A DNA stretch of 13,102 nt, taken from Prevotellaceae bacterium. Its GTDB lineage: Bacteria > Bacteroidota > Bacteroidia > Bacteroidales > Bacteroidaceae. Positions 1 to 6,795 of this stretch are shown here, one piece after another. The position numbers were made by a program, and so were the translations under genes. A model generated the notes under the pieces. The model worked only from the letters and a program-made list of their open reading frames with translations. It had not been told where the DNA came from and searched no databases. The stretch is from contig JAJPYW010000223.1 in NCBI GenBank assembly GCA_021204715.1, positions 1 to 13,102 on the forward strand. The letters run 5' to 3'. How positions within the stretch are numbered: the stretch's first letter is position 1; the number at the start of each line of letters is the position of its first letter.

Positions 1-630
1 ATTGTGGACCGCGTTCGTATCTTAGGCAACTACTCCTCGGGGAAGATGGGCTTTTCCTTGGCCGACGAGTGTACCATGCGGGGCGCGCAGGTTATCCTTG
101 TGGCGGGTCCCGTGCAGCGCGAGACGCGCTATCCGCTTTACCGCCGGGTGGACGTGGAGTCGGCCGCTGAAATGCTCGAGGCGGCCGTGTCGCTCTTCCC
201 CCGGGCCGACGCCGCCATTCTTTGTGCGGCCGTGGCCGATTATACACCCGTGGAGGTGGCCGAGCAGAAGATGAAGCGTGAAGAGCGGGGCTTGCTCACC
301 ATCCAAATGCAGCCCACCGCCGACATCGCCGCCCGCTTGGGCGAGATGAAAGCCGCCGCGCCGCATCCCAAGGTGTTGGTGGGCTTCGCATTGGAGACCG
401 AGGAGGAAGAGGCCAACGCCTTGAGCAAGCTCTCGCGCAAGCATTTCGACTTCATCGTGCTGAACTCTTTGAACGACGTGGGGGCGGGCTTCCGTGTCGA
501 CACCAATAAAATCACCATCTTGGACGGCAAAACCAAGGTGGCCTATCCGTTGAAGCCCAAGGTAGATGTGGCCGCCGACATCGTGGACCGCTTGGTCAAG
601 TCCTTGGACCATCCCGAAGCTACCCGTTGA
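1..630 (+). CDS. coaBC: Coenzyme A biosynthesis bifunctional protein CoaBC, C-terminal (CoaB) part; 5' end outside window
   Basis: The frame is open from the first base and ends in TGA at 628-630, giving 209 visible residues. This is the phosphopantothenoylcysteine synthetase (CoaB) half of CoaBC, which joins 4'-phosphopantothenate to cysteine using CTP. The N-terminal flavin decarboxylase half (about 190 residues in the family) lies upstream of the window. Visible family motifs are NYSSGKMG near the start (nucleotide-binding region), AAVADYTP followed by the KMKR basic motif, VGFALETE, and the C-terminal VLNSLNDVGAGFRVDTNKIT block, a Bacteroidota-style version of the substrate and dimer region. 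recN follows after 17 bases, so the two genes are probably co-transcribed; this adjacency is common in Bacteroidales. The GTG at base 4 is an internal codon, not a start. Identity is secure; only the N-terminal half is unseen. Confidence 0.95.
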   Translation: MVDRVRILGNYSSGKMGFSLADECTMRGAQVILVAGPVQRETRYPLYRRVDVESAAEMLEAAVSLFPRADAAILCAAVADYTPVEVAEQKMKREERGLLTIQMQPTADIAARLGEMKAAAPHPKVLVGFALETEEEEANALSKLSRKHFDFIVLNSLNDVGAGFRVDTNKITILDGKTKVAYPLKPKVDVAADIVDRLVKSLDHPEATR

Positions 631-647
631 TTATTCCGCCACCGGCC

Positions 648-2360
648 ATGTTGCAAGCATTATACATACAGAACTACGCGCTCATCGACCGGCTCGACAT
701 ACGTTTTGAAGCGGGCTTTTCCGTCATTACGGGCGAAACCGGCGCGGGCAAGTCCATCTTGTTGGGCGCGCTCGGCCTGCTCTTGGGGCAGCGCGCCGAC
801 GCCAAGGCATTGCGTGCCGGTGCTTCCAAGTGTGTGGTCGAGGCCCGTTTCGAGGTGGGTGGCTACGGCTTGCAGCCGCTTTTCGAGGCCAACGACTGGG
901 AGTATGACGCCGAGTGCATCGTGCGCCGGGAACTCTCTTCAACGGGCAAGAGCCGGGCTTTCGTCAACGACACGCCCGTGACGCTTGCCCAGCTCAAGGA
1001 GTTGGGCGACCGTCTTGTCGACATCCATTCCCAGCACCAGAACCTGCTCTTGAACCGCGAGGGCTTCCAGCTCGACGTGCTCGACGTCGTGGCGCGCGAC
1101 GGGGCTTTGCTCGCCTCTTACCGGGCAAGCCATGACGCTTGGCGCGAGGCTTTGCAGGCGTTGGAGCGCCGCAGGCAAGAGGCTGAACAGGGGCGTTCCG
1201 AAGAGGAGTACCTCAGCTTCCAGTTGGAGCAATTGGAGGCGGCGCGCCTCAAGGCCGGCGAGCAGGCTGCCTTGGAACAGGAGGCGGAGTTGTTAAGTCA
1301 TGCCGAAGAGATACAGGCGTCGCTCTGCCAAGCCGACCGCCTCTTGGCGGCCGACGACGGGGCTGCCTTGGATGTGTTGAACACCTGCCGGGAGACGCTT
1401 GCGGGCACGGGACGGCTCTATCCCGCCGTGCTGCCGCTTGCCGCGCGCATGGAGAGCGCCTATATTGAATTGAAGGACATCGCCCGCGAAGTGGCTGCCT
1501 TGGCCGAGGGCGTGGAGTCCAATCCCGCCCGCTTGGAGGCGGTGAACGAAAGGCTCGACTTGCTCTATACATTGCAGCGCAAGCACCACGTGAACAGCGT
1601 GGAGGAGCTCTTGACATTGACCGGTTCGTTCAAGAAACGCCTCGAGGCCATCACCTCTTCCGACGAGGAGATTGCCGCCTTGCAGTCAAGGTGTACGGCC
1701 TTGCACGAAGAAGTCTTGGCCAAAGCCGCCTCGCTCACCCAAGCCCGTCTTGCGGCGGCGCGCGAGGTGGAACGGCAGATGGCGGCGCGGTTGGTGCCGC
1801 TCGGCATGCCGCACGTGCGTTTCCAAGTGGAGACCGGGCGGCGCAAGGAGCCCGGGCCGCAAGGAGCCGACAGTGTGACCTTCCTCTTTTCGGCCAACAA
1901 GAGCGGCGGCCTGCAACCGCTCTCTTCCGTGGCTTCGGGCGGCGAAATCTCACGCATCATGCTCTCCATCAAAGCCATGGTAGCCGGCGCCACGCAACTG
2001 CCCACGATTGTGTTCGATGAAATAGATACAGGCATCTCGGGCGAGATTGCCGACCGCATGGGCTGCATCATGCAGCAGATGGGTGCTTGCGACCGTCAAG
2101 TGGTCAGCATCACCCATTTGCCGCAGATAGCCGCCCGCGGCAGGGTGCATTATAAAGTGTACAAGCAGGAGGACGACACGGGCAGCACCACCCGCATCCG
2201 CCGCTTGGACAGTGAGGAACGGGTGGGGGAGATTGCCTGCATGCTCAGCGGCTCCCACTTGAGCGAAGCCGCCTTGGACAACGCCCGCGTGCTCTTGCAA
2301 AACGCCGGCGGAAGTGGTGAGGACAACCGGATAAAAGAGAAAGAACATGGAGAAGAGTGA
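648..2360 (+). CDS. recN: DNA repair protein RecN (SMC-like ATPase)
   Basis: RecN is a cytosolic SMC-like ATPase that acts early in double-strand break repair by recombination. I chose the ATG at 648 (570 residues) because the protein then starts MLQALYIQNYALID, the normal RecN N-terminus. A TTG at 627 in the same frame would add only a proline-rich tail overlapping coaBC. The Walker A motif GETGAGKS is at residues 29-36. A long Glu/Gln/Ala-rich coiled-coil section runs from about residue 170 to 400. The ABC signature SVASGGEISRIMLS is near residue 430, Walker B TIVFDEIDTGIS near 455, and the switch histidine is in SITHLPQIAA. Length is normal for the family (550-570). The 3' end overlaps the next gene by 14 bases, indicating translational coupling. 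No frameshift or missing residue was seen. Confidence 0.97.
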   Translation: MLQALYIQNYALIDRLDIRFEAGFSVITGETGAGKSILLGALGLLLGQRADAKALRAGASKCVVEARFEVGGYGLQPLFEANDWEYDAECIVRRELSSTGKSRAFVNDTPVTLAQLKELGDRLVDIHSQHQNLLLNREGFQLDVLDVVARDGALLASYRASHDAWREALQALERRRQEAEQGRSEEEYLSFQLEQLEAARLKAGEQAALEQEAELLSHAEEIQASLCQADRLLAADDGAALDVLNTCRETLAGTGRLYPAVLPLAARMESAYIELKDIAREVAALAEGVESNPARLEAVNERLDLLYTLQRKHHVNSVEELLTLTGSFKKRLEAITSSDEEIAALQSRCTALHEEVLAKAASLTQARLAAAREVERQMAARLVPLGMPHVRFQVETGRRKEPGPQGADSVTFLFSANKSGGLQPLSSVASGGEISRIMLSIKAMVAGATQLPTIVFDEIDTGISGEIADRMGCIMQQMGACDRQVVSITHLPQIAARGRVHYKVYKQEDDTGSTTRIRRLDSEERVGEIACMLSGSHLSEAALDNARVLLQNAGGSGEDNRIKEKEHGEE

Positions 2361-3090
2361 AGTGATTTTCGGCATCCGCGCCGTCATGGAAGCCGTCCAA
2401 GCGGGCAAGGAGATAGACAAGGTGTTGATGAAGCACGACTTGCAGGGAGACCTCTCGCGCGAGCTTGCGGCATTGCTCAAAGAGAGCGGCATCCCGGTGC
2501 AACGGGTTCCCTTGGAGCGCATCAACCGCGTCACCCGCAAGAACCACCAAGGAGTGGTGGCGTTCATGTCGGCCGTCGCCTACCAGAAGGTGGAAGACTT
2601 GGTGCCCACTCTTTTCGAGGCGGGCAAGCTGCCCGTTTTCGTGATGCTCGACGGCGTGACCGACGTGCGCAACTTCGGCGCCATTGCCCGTACTTGCGAG
2701 TGTGCCGGGGTAGATGCCATTATCCTGCCTGTGAAGAACAGCGTGTCGGTGAATGCCGACGCCGTGAAGACGTCGGCAGGGGCGCTGCACAAGCTGCCCG
2801 TCTGCCGGGAGCAGAACCTTTCGGCCACGTTGCGCCACTTGAAGGCGTGCGGCTTCCGCATCGTCGGGGCCACGGGCAAGGGCAGTATGGACTATACCAA
2901 GGCCGATTATACCGGTCCCGTCTGCTTCGTGTTGGGCGCCGAGGATACCGGTATCCCGTATGCCCACTTGGCGCTGTGCGACGACCGTGTGCGCATCCCC
3001 CTTATGGGCACCATCGAGTCGCTCAATGTCTCGGTTGCGGCGGGCGTGTTGCTTTACGAGGCGGTAAGGCAACGGCGCGGCGAGGGGTAA
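2347..3090 (+). CDS. rlmB: 23S rRNA 2'-O-ribose methyltransferase, RlmB/TrmH (SpoU) family
   Basis: This 247-residue protein is a SAM-dependent SPOUT methyltransferase. The N-terminal 75 residues form an L30e-like RNA-binding domain that starts VIFGIRAVMEA and ends in NHQGVVAF, the usual RlmB pattern. The catalytic knot domain has all three SpoU motifs: DVRNFGAIARTCECAG (Asn109 and catalytic Arg115), VLGAEDTGI (195-203) and IPLMGTIESLNVSVAAGV (217-234, Asn227). By family knowledge it methylates the ribose of a guanosine in 23S rRNA domain V. Assignment to RlmB rather than another SpoU paralogue rests on overall layout and could be wrong. It starts inside the end of recN (14-base overlap), so translation is probably coupled. 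About 165 bases of AT-rich spacer follow before the next gene. Confidence 0.9.
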   Translation: MEKSEVIFGIRAVMEAVQAGKEIDKVLMKHDLQGDLSRELAALLKESGIPVQRVPLERINRVTRKNHQGVVAFMSAVAYQKVEDLVPTLFEAGKLPVFVMLDGVTDVRNFGAIARTCECAGVDAIILPVKNSVSVNADAVKTSAGALHKLPVCREQNLSATLRHLKACGFRIVGATGKGSMDYTKADYTGPVCFVLGAEDTGIPYAHLALCDDRVRIPLMGTIESLNVSVAAGVLLYEAVRQRRGEG

Positions 3091-3128
3091 GTAGCCGGTA
3101 TAGGCAAGGTTTATGGAGAAGGCAGAGA

Positions 3129-3160
3129 TATATAATAAGGTATATATATAATAAGGTATA
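3129..3160. repeat. Perfect 16-bp tandem duplication in AT-rich spacer
   Basis: TATATAATAAGGTATA occurs twice head to tail, at 3129-3144 and 3145-3160, without mismatch. It sits in the 167-base AT-rich spacer between rlmB and the pseudoprotease-TPR gene, in sharp contrast to the GC-rich coding sequence on both sides. The function is unknown. It may reflect replication slippage or be part of the control region of the downstream gene. Confidence 0.85.
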
Positions 3161-3165
3161 AAACG

Positions 3166-3203
3166 GACCGGGAGGGGATGTATCCTTTGACACCTCTCCT
3201 CGG
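3166..3203 (+). other. Imperfect inverted repeat in the rlmB-pseudoprotease spacer
   Basis: CCGGGAGGGGATG and CACCTCTCCTCGG can pair across a loop of about ten bases. There are two mismatches and several G-U pairs. It could be a weak terminator or a leader hairpin for the downstream gene. There is no T-run after it, so a classic intrinsic terminator is unlikely. Treat it as a structural possibility only. Confidence 0.3.
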
Positions 3204-3220
3204 AATAGACAAACAAGGTT

Positions 3221-3238
3221 GATATAATAGATATAATA
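3221..3238. repeat. Perfect 9-bp tandem duplication upstream of the pseudoprotease-TPR gene
   Basis: GATATAATA is repeated exactly at 3221-3229 and 3230-3238, ending about 20 bases before the first possible start codon. Together with the 16-bp duplication at 3129-3160, it shows the spacer has been shaped by short duplications. Each unit contains a TATAAT-like string, but Bacteroidota promoters use a different box, so this is not claimed as a promoter. Confidence 0.8.
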
Positions 3239-3257
3239 TAGATACATACAAGCATAT

Positions 3258-4976
3258 ATGAAAAAAGTATATATGAGGAAAGTTCTGTCTTTCATGCTCC
3301 TTCTTTGCGCGGTGCAGGGAAGCGTGGCCCAGCAAGCGCCCAAGTGGGTGGAGAAGGCCAAGCGTGCCGTCTTTTCGGTGGTGTCCTACGATGCAAACGA
3401 CAAGATATTGAATACCGGCAACGGCTTCTTCGTGAGCGAAGACGGCGTGGCCCTGTCCGATTACTCCCTGCTGAAGGGGGCAAGCCGCGCGGTGGCGGTC
3501 ACATCCGACGGGGAAAAGATGCCGGTACTTCTCATCTTGGGTGCCAACGACATGTACGACGTGGTGAAGTTCCGTGTGGGCACATCGGGCAAGAAGGTGA
3601 CCGCACTCTCGGCGGCGACGGTGGCGGCGGCTGCCGGCACGCAGGCCTACGTACTTCCTTACTCCACCCAGAAAGAGCGTGCCTTCACCCCCTGCACGGT
3701 GCGTGAGGCCGACCGCTTCTCCGACGGATACAGCTACTACACGCTCGAGCTCTCGTTGGCCGACAAGATGGTGAGCTGCCCCTTGATGAACGAAGCGGGC
3801 GAAGTGCTGGCGCTCACCCAGAAATCGTCGGGCAAGGACACGGCCACCATCTGCTACGGTGTGGACGCCAATTACGCCATGGCGCAGGGCATCGGCGCCT
3901 TCTCTTTCAACGACCGCACGTTGGAAGCTATCGGCATCAAAAAGGCGCTGCCCGACACCGAGGAGCAGGCACTCGTCTTCCTGCTCATGTCGTCCACGCA
4001 AGTCTCCGCTGAAAAGTACACCGGCTATTTGGACGACTTCATCGCCACCTATCCCGGCAGCGCCGAAGGATACATACGCCGCGCCTCCTACAACATGAAC
4101 CTCTCCAAAGACGAGGCCAGCATGGACAAGGTATCGGCCGACATGGAGCGGGCCTTGTCGTTGGCCAACGACAACGACGACGTTTATTACAGCTGCGCCA
4201 AGCTGATATACAGCTATGTGTTGGCCTCGCCCGACAAGCCATACAAAGACTGGTCGCTCGACAAGGCTTTGGAGTTGACCGAACGCGCCGCCGCCATACA
4301 GAACCTGCCCGCATACGTGCAGTCCATAGGCGACATCTATTTCGCCAAAGGCGATTACGCCGCGGCGTTGCCCTATTACGAGCAAGTGAACGGCACCATC
4401 TTGGCATCGGCCGCCACCTATTTCAGCACCGCCCGCACCAAGGAACTGCTCGAGGCGCCCCAAGAAGAGGTAGTGGCGTTGATGGACAGCTGCGTGGCCC
4501 GCTTGAACCAACCCTATACAGAAGAATCGGCCCCCTACCTGTTGGAGCGGGCAAGGGTGCTCATGGACGCGGGGCAGGCGCGCGAGGCCATGAAGGACTA
4601 CGACGCCTACGACAAGGCCATGGGCGGCAGGGTGAGCGACCTCTTCTATTACTACCGCTCACAGGCCGCCCTGCAAGCGCGCCAATACCAGCGCGCGCTC
4701 GACGACATGCAGGCGGCCATTGAAGCCAATCCCGACGACTTGACCTATTATGCCGAGTTGGCAGTCATCAACCTGCGCGTGGGGCGGGGCGAAGAGGCCT
4801 TGACGGTGCTCGACAAGGCCTTGGGGAAAGATGAAAACTATGCAGAGGCCTATCGCTTGAGGGGGCTTGCCCGGGTGCAGATGAAACAGAACAAGGAGGC
4901 GTGCGCCGACTTTGCCAAGGCAAAGGAATTGGGCGACGAGAACGCCGACGAGTGTATTCAGAAGTATTGCAATTGA
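3258..4976 (+). CDS. Secreted protein with degenerate trypsin-like (pseudoprotease) domain and TPR repeats
   Basis: This 572-residue protein has a signal peptide with hydrophobic core SFMLLLCAV and likely cleavage after GSVA (residue 24), so it should be periplasmic. Residues 30-220 resemble an HtrA/trypsin-like domain (GNGFFVSEDGVALSDYS..., then DMYDVVKF, then CPLMNEAGEV). The catalytic His position is Ser70 and the nucleophile position, GNSGGP in active enzymes, reads MVSCP; only the Asp (101) is kept. It is therefore probably not an active protease. From about residue 240 to the end, TPR-type helical pairs appear, with clear units in AALPYYEQV, EAMKDYDAYDKAM, RALDDMQAAIEANPDD and EALTVLDKALGKDE. 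A scaffold or binding role is inferred; the substrate is unknown. Two starts are possible, ATG 3258 or ATG 3273; the second gives a tidier signal peptide (MRKVLSFMLLL). ridA follows after 28 bases. Confidence 0.85.
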   Translation: MKKVYMRKVLSFMLLLCAVQGSVAQQAPKWVEKAKRAVFSVVSYDANDKILNTGNGFFVSEDGVALSDYSLLKGASRAVAVTSDGEKMPVLLILGANDMYDVVKFRVGTSGKKVTALSAATVAAAAGTQAYVLPYSTQKERAFTPCTVREADRFSDGYSYYTLELSLADKMVSCPLMNEAGEVLALTQKSSGKDTATICYGVDANYAMAQGIGAFSFNDRTLEAIGIKKALPDTEEQALVFLLMSSTQVSAEKYTGYLDDFIATYPGSAEGYIRRASYNMNLSKDEASMDKVSADMERALSLANDNDDVYYSCAKLIYSYVLASPDKPYKDWSLDKALELTERAAAIQNLPAYVQSIGDIYFAKGDYAAALPYYEQVNGTILASAATYFSTARTKELLEAPQEEVVALMDSCVARLNQPYTEESAPYLLERARVLMDAGQAREAMKDYDAYDKAMGGRVSDLFYYYRSQAALQARQYQRALDDMQAAIEANPDDLTYYAELAVINLRVGRGEEALTVLDKALGKDENYAEAYRLRGLARVQMKQNKEACADFAKAKELGDENADECIQKYCN

Positions 4977-5004
4977 TGATTGTCAAACCATAGAAAGACT
5001 TACA

Positions 5005-5379
5005 ATGAAGAAGATTATCAGTAGTTCCAAAGCCCCGGGAGCCATAGGGCCTTACAGCCAAGGCATAGAGGCCGGCGGCATGGTGTTCGTATCCGGACAA
5101 CTGCCCGTCGACGCGGCCACCGGCATCATGCCCGAAGGGATAGAAGCCCAAGCGCGGCAATCCTTGGAAAATGTGAAAGCCATCCTTGCCGAGGCCGGAC
5201 TTACCACGGCAAACATTGTGAAGACCACGGTCTTCTTGGCCGACATGTCGCTCTTTGCCGACATGAACAAAGTGTACGCCACCTATTTCGACGGCGCCTG
5301 CCCCGCCCGCTCTGCCGTGGCGGTGAAAGCGTTGCCCAAAGACGCCTTAGTGGAGATTGAGTGCATCGCGGCGCGCTAA
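5005..5379 (+). CDS. ridA: RidA family 2-iminobutanoate/2-iminopropanoate deaminase
   Basis: This 124-residue protein is a full-length RidA (YjgF/YER057c/UK114) member. RidA hydrolyses reactive imine/enamine intermediates released by PLP enzymes such as threonine dehydratase. The ATG at 5005 is chosen because it gives the family N-terminus with APGAIGPYSQG; the in-frame upstream extension lies inside the previous gene and has no family similarity. Key residues are present: Tyr17 in the GPYSQ motif, SGQLP (30-34), the ligand-binding Arg102 in CPARSAV, and Glu117 in VEIECIA (equivalent to Arg105 and Glu120 of the E. coli enzyme). It starts 28 bases after the pseudoprotease-TPR gene and may share its transcript. 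Its last 33 bases overlap the 3' end of the convergent folC gene. Confidence 0.95.
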   Translation: MKKIISSSKAPGAIGPYSQGIEAGGMVFVSGQLPVDAATGIMPEGIEAQARQSLENVKAILAEAGLTTANIVKTTVFLADMSLFADMNKVYATYFDGACPARSAVAVKALPKDALVEIECIAAR

Positions 5380-6648
5380 TAAGTCGGCCACAACGAAACT
5401 GCTGCCTCCCACGAAGATAAAGTCTTCGGGGAGGCTCTTTTGTAATGCGGCTTGAACGGCGGCGGGCACGTCGGGATAGCAGCTGCCTTGTAGTCCGAAG
5501 GGGGCGGCCAGCGCCAACAGTTCCCCTTCGGGCAAGGCGCGCTTCACCGAGGCGCGGGTAAAGTAGTAGTCGGCTTCCCGGGGCAGCAAGGCCAGCACAG
5601 CCGGTATATCCTTGTCGGCGGCCATGCCGAAAACGATATGCAGCCGCCGGCACTGTTGCTGCCGCAACTGCCGGGCGATGTAGGCTATGCCCCCCACGTT
5701 GTGTCCCGTGTCGCACACCACCGCGGGGTGTTGCCGCAACCGCTGCCAGCGCCCCATCAATCCCGTGAGCTCGCAAACGTGGGCGAAGCCTTCGCGCACG
5801 GCCTTTCCGTCGACGCGGTATCCGGCCGCCGCGAGCAAGGGCAGGGCGGCGAGGATGGTACGGGTGTTCTTCGCTTGGCACAAGCCTTGCAACTCCACCA
5901 CAAGGCCGGGATACTCCTTGACAGATGCGGCCGCATACCCGGCCGTTTTTCCATGCTCTTGCGCAACCTTTTGTTCCTCTTCGGCAAAATATACCGGCGC
6001 CCCCACATTCCTTGCTTTCTCAACGAACACCGGCCGCGTCTCGGGCGTGGTCTCGCCCACGACCACAGGCACACCCGGCTTGATGATGCCCGCTTTCTCG
6101 GCGGCGATCGCAGCCAAGGTATGTCCCAAGAACTGCGTGTGGTCCAAGCTGATGTTGGTGATGATGCAAAGGTCGGGACGGATGATGTTCGTGCAGTCCA
6201 ACCGTCCGCCCAAGCCCACTTCGATAACAGCCACGTCCACTTTCCGGTCGGCGAAATAGCGGAACGCCATGGCGGTGGTCAGCTCGAAGAAAGAGGGGTG
6301 CAGCGGCTCGAAGAAGGCGCGTTCCCGCTCCACGAAAGCCACCACATACTCCTTGGACACAGGCTCGCCGTCCACACGGATGCGTTCGCGGAAGTCCACC
6401 AAGTGGGGCGAAGTGTACAGCCCCGTGCGGTAGCCGGCCGACTGCAATATCGCCGCCAAGGTGTGCGCGCACGAGCCTTTGCCGTTGGTGCCCGCCACGT
6501 GCAGGGTGCGGTAAGCCCGGTGGGGATGCCCGAAGTGGGCGTCGAGCGCGCGGGTGTTCTCCAACCCCCCCTTGTAGGCGGCTCCACCCACTTGCTGGAA
6601 CAAGGGAGTGCTGTCATAAAGGTATTTTATCGTGTCCGTATAGTCCAT
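5347..6648 (-). CDS. folC: Folylpolyglutamate synthase / dihydrofolate synthase
   Basis: This 433-residue Mur-ligase-family enzyme adds glutamate to dihydropteroate and/or folates, using ATP, in the cytosol. Visible motifs are the P-loop VAGTNGKGS (51-59), the folate-loop region LYTSPHLVDFRERI (77-90), EVGLGGRLDCTN (143-154), SLDHTQFLG (167-175), EKAGIIKPGVPVV (184-196), and DTGHN (313-317), the usual DGAHN site in a form I associate with Bacteroidota. FGMAADKD (340-347) and a C-terminal FVGGSSFVVADLL close the C-terminal domain. Length fits the family. The stop codon lies within ridA codons on the other strand. The gene starts at ATG 6648, 10 bases beyond a hairpin and about 65 bases from a near-consensus promoter, so it has its own promoter divergent from phoH. 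Confidence 0.95.
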   Translation of the reverse strand: MDYTDTIKYLYDSTPLFQQVGGAAYKGGLENTRALDAHFGHPHRAYRTLHVAGTNGKGSCAHTLAAILQSAGYRTGLYTSPHLVDFRERIRVDGEPVSKEYVVAFVERERAFFEPLHPSFFELTTAMAFRYFADRKVDVAVIEVGLGGRLDCTNIIRPDLCIITNISLDHTQFLGHTLAAIAAEKAGIIKPGVPVVVGETTPETRPVFVEKARNVGAPVYFAEEEQKVAQEHGKTAGYAAASVKEYPGLVVELQGLCQAKNTRTILAALPLLAAAGYRVDGKAVREGFAHVCELTGLMGRWQRLRQHPAVVCDTGHNVGGIAYIARQLRQQQCRRLHIVFGMAADKDIPAVLALLPREADYYFTRASVKRALPEGELLALAAPFGLQGSCYPDVPAAVQAALQKSLPEDFIFVGGSSFVVADLLARRDALNLH

Positions 6649-6658
6649 CTTTTATATA

Positions 6659-6694
6659 ATTTAACGCCGTGGAAAACAATTTCCGCAGTTAAAT
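6659..6694 (-). promoter_or_regulatory. Hairpin in the predicted folC leader
   Basis: ATTTAAC (6659-6665) pairs with GTTAAAT (6688-6694). Inside it GTGGAAA and TTTCCGC (6669-6675 and 6680-6686) pair around a 4-base loop, with a small 3/1 internal loop between the two stems. In folC-sense RNA one inner pair is A-C rather than G-U, so that inner stem is interrupted. The hairpin lies between the predicted transcription start and the folC ATG, ending 10 bases before it. A translational control role is inferred, not shown. Confidence 0.4.
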
Positions 6695-6712
6695 GCCTAT
6701 CTTTAGAAGCAG

Positions 6713-6743
6713 CAAAGATAGTGCAAACAAGGCGTAGCGCAAA
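6713..6743 (-). promoter_or_regulatory. folC promoter, Bacteroidota type (-33 TTTG, -7 TATCTTTG)
   Basis: Read on the minus strand, TTTG at 6743-6740 is followed after exactly 19 bases by TATCTTTG at 6720-6713. This matches the known Bacteroidota sigma consensus TTTG - about 19-21 bases - TAnnTTTG. Transcription would begin near 6706, giving a leader of about 57 bases to the folC ATG at 6648. It lies in the divergent folC-phoH region. Confidence 0.7.
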
Positions 6744-6795
6744 GCAAAGCATTTTTAATTTCTTTGAAAGACGGAACAACTAAAACAATAAAGAT

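Noticed and set aside
627..647. TTG start for recN giving an IIPPPA extension
   Set aside because: RecN family members begin at the MLQALYIQNYALI block, which has its own ATG at 648.
3187..3228. TTGACA followed by TATAAT, resembling an E. coli sigma-70 promoter
   Set aside because: The spacing is about 30 bases, far from 17, and Bacteroidota use TTTG / TAnnTTTG boxes. TATAAT strings are expected in this AT-rich spacer.
3111..4511. 466-residue open frame on the minus strand opposite the pseudoprotease-TPR gene
   Set aside because: It is a shadow of the real gene in a GC-rich genome. The composition is unnatural and there is no domain or start context.
4912..5004. N-terminal extension of ridA into the previous gene
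   Set aside because: The extension is out-of-frame sequence of the TPR gene, and the ATG at 5005 gives a family-typical 124-residue RidA.
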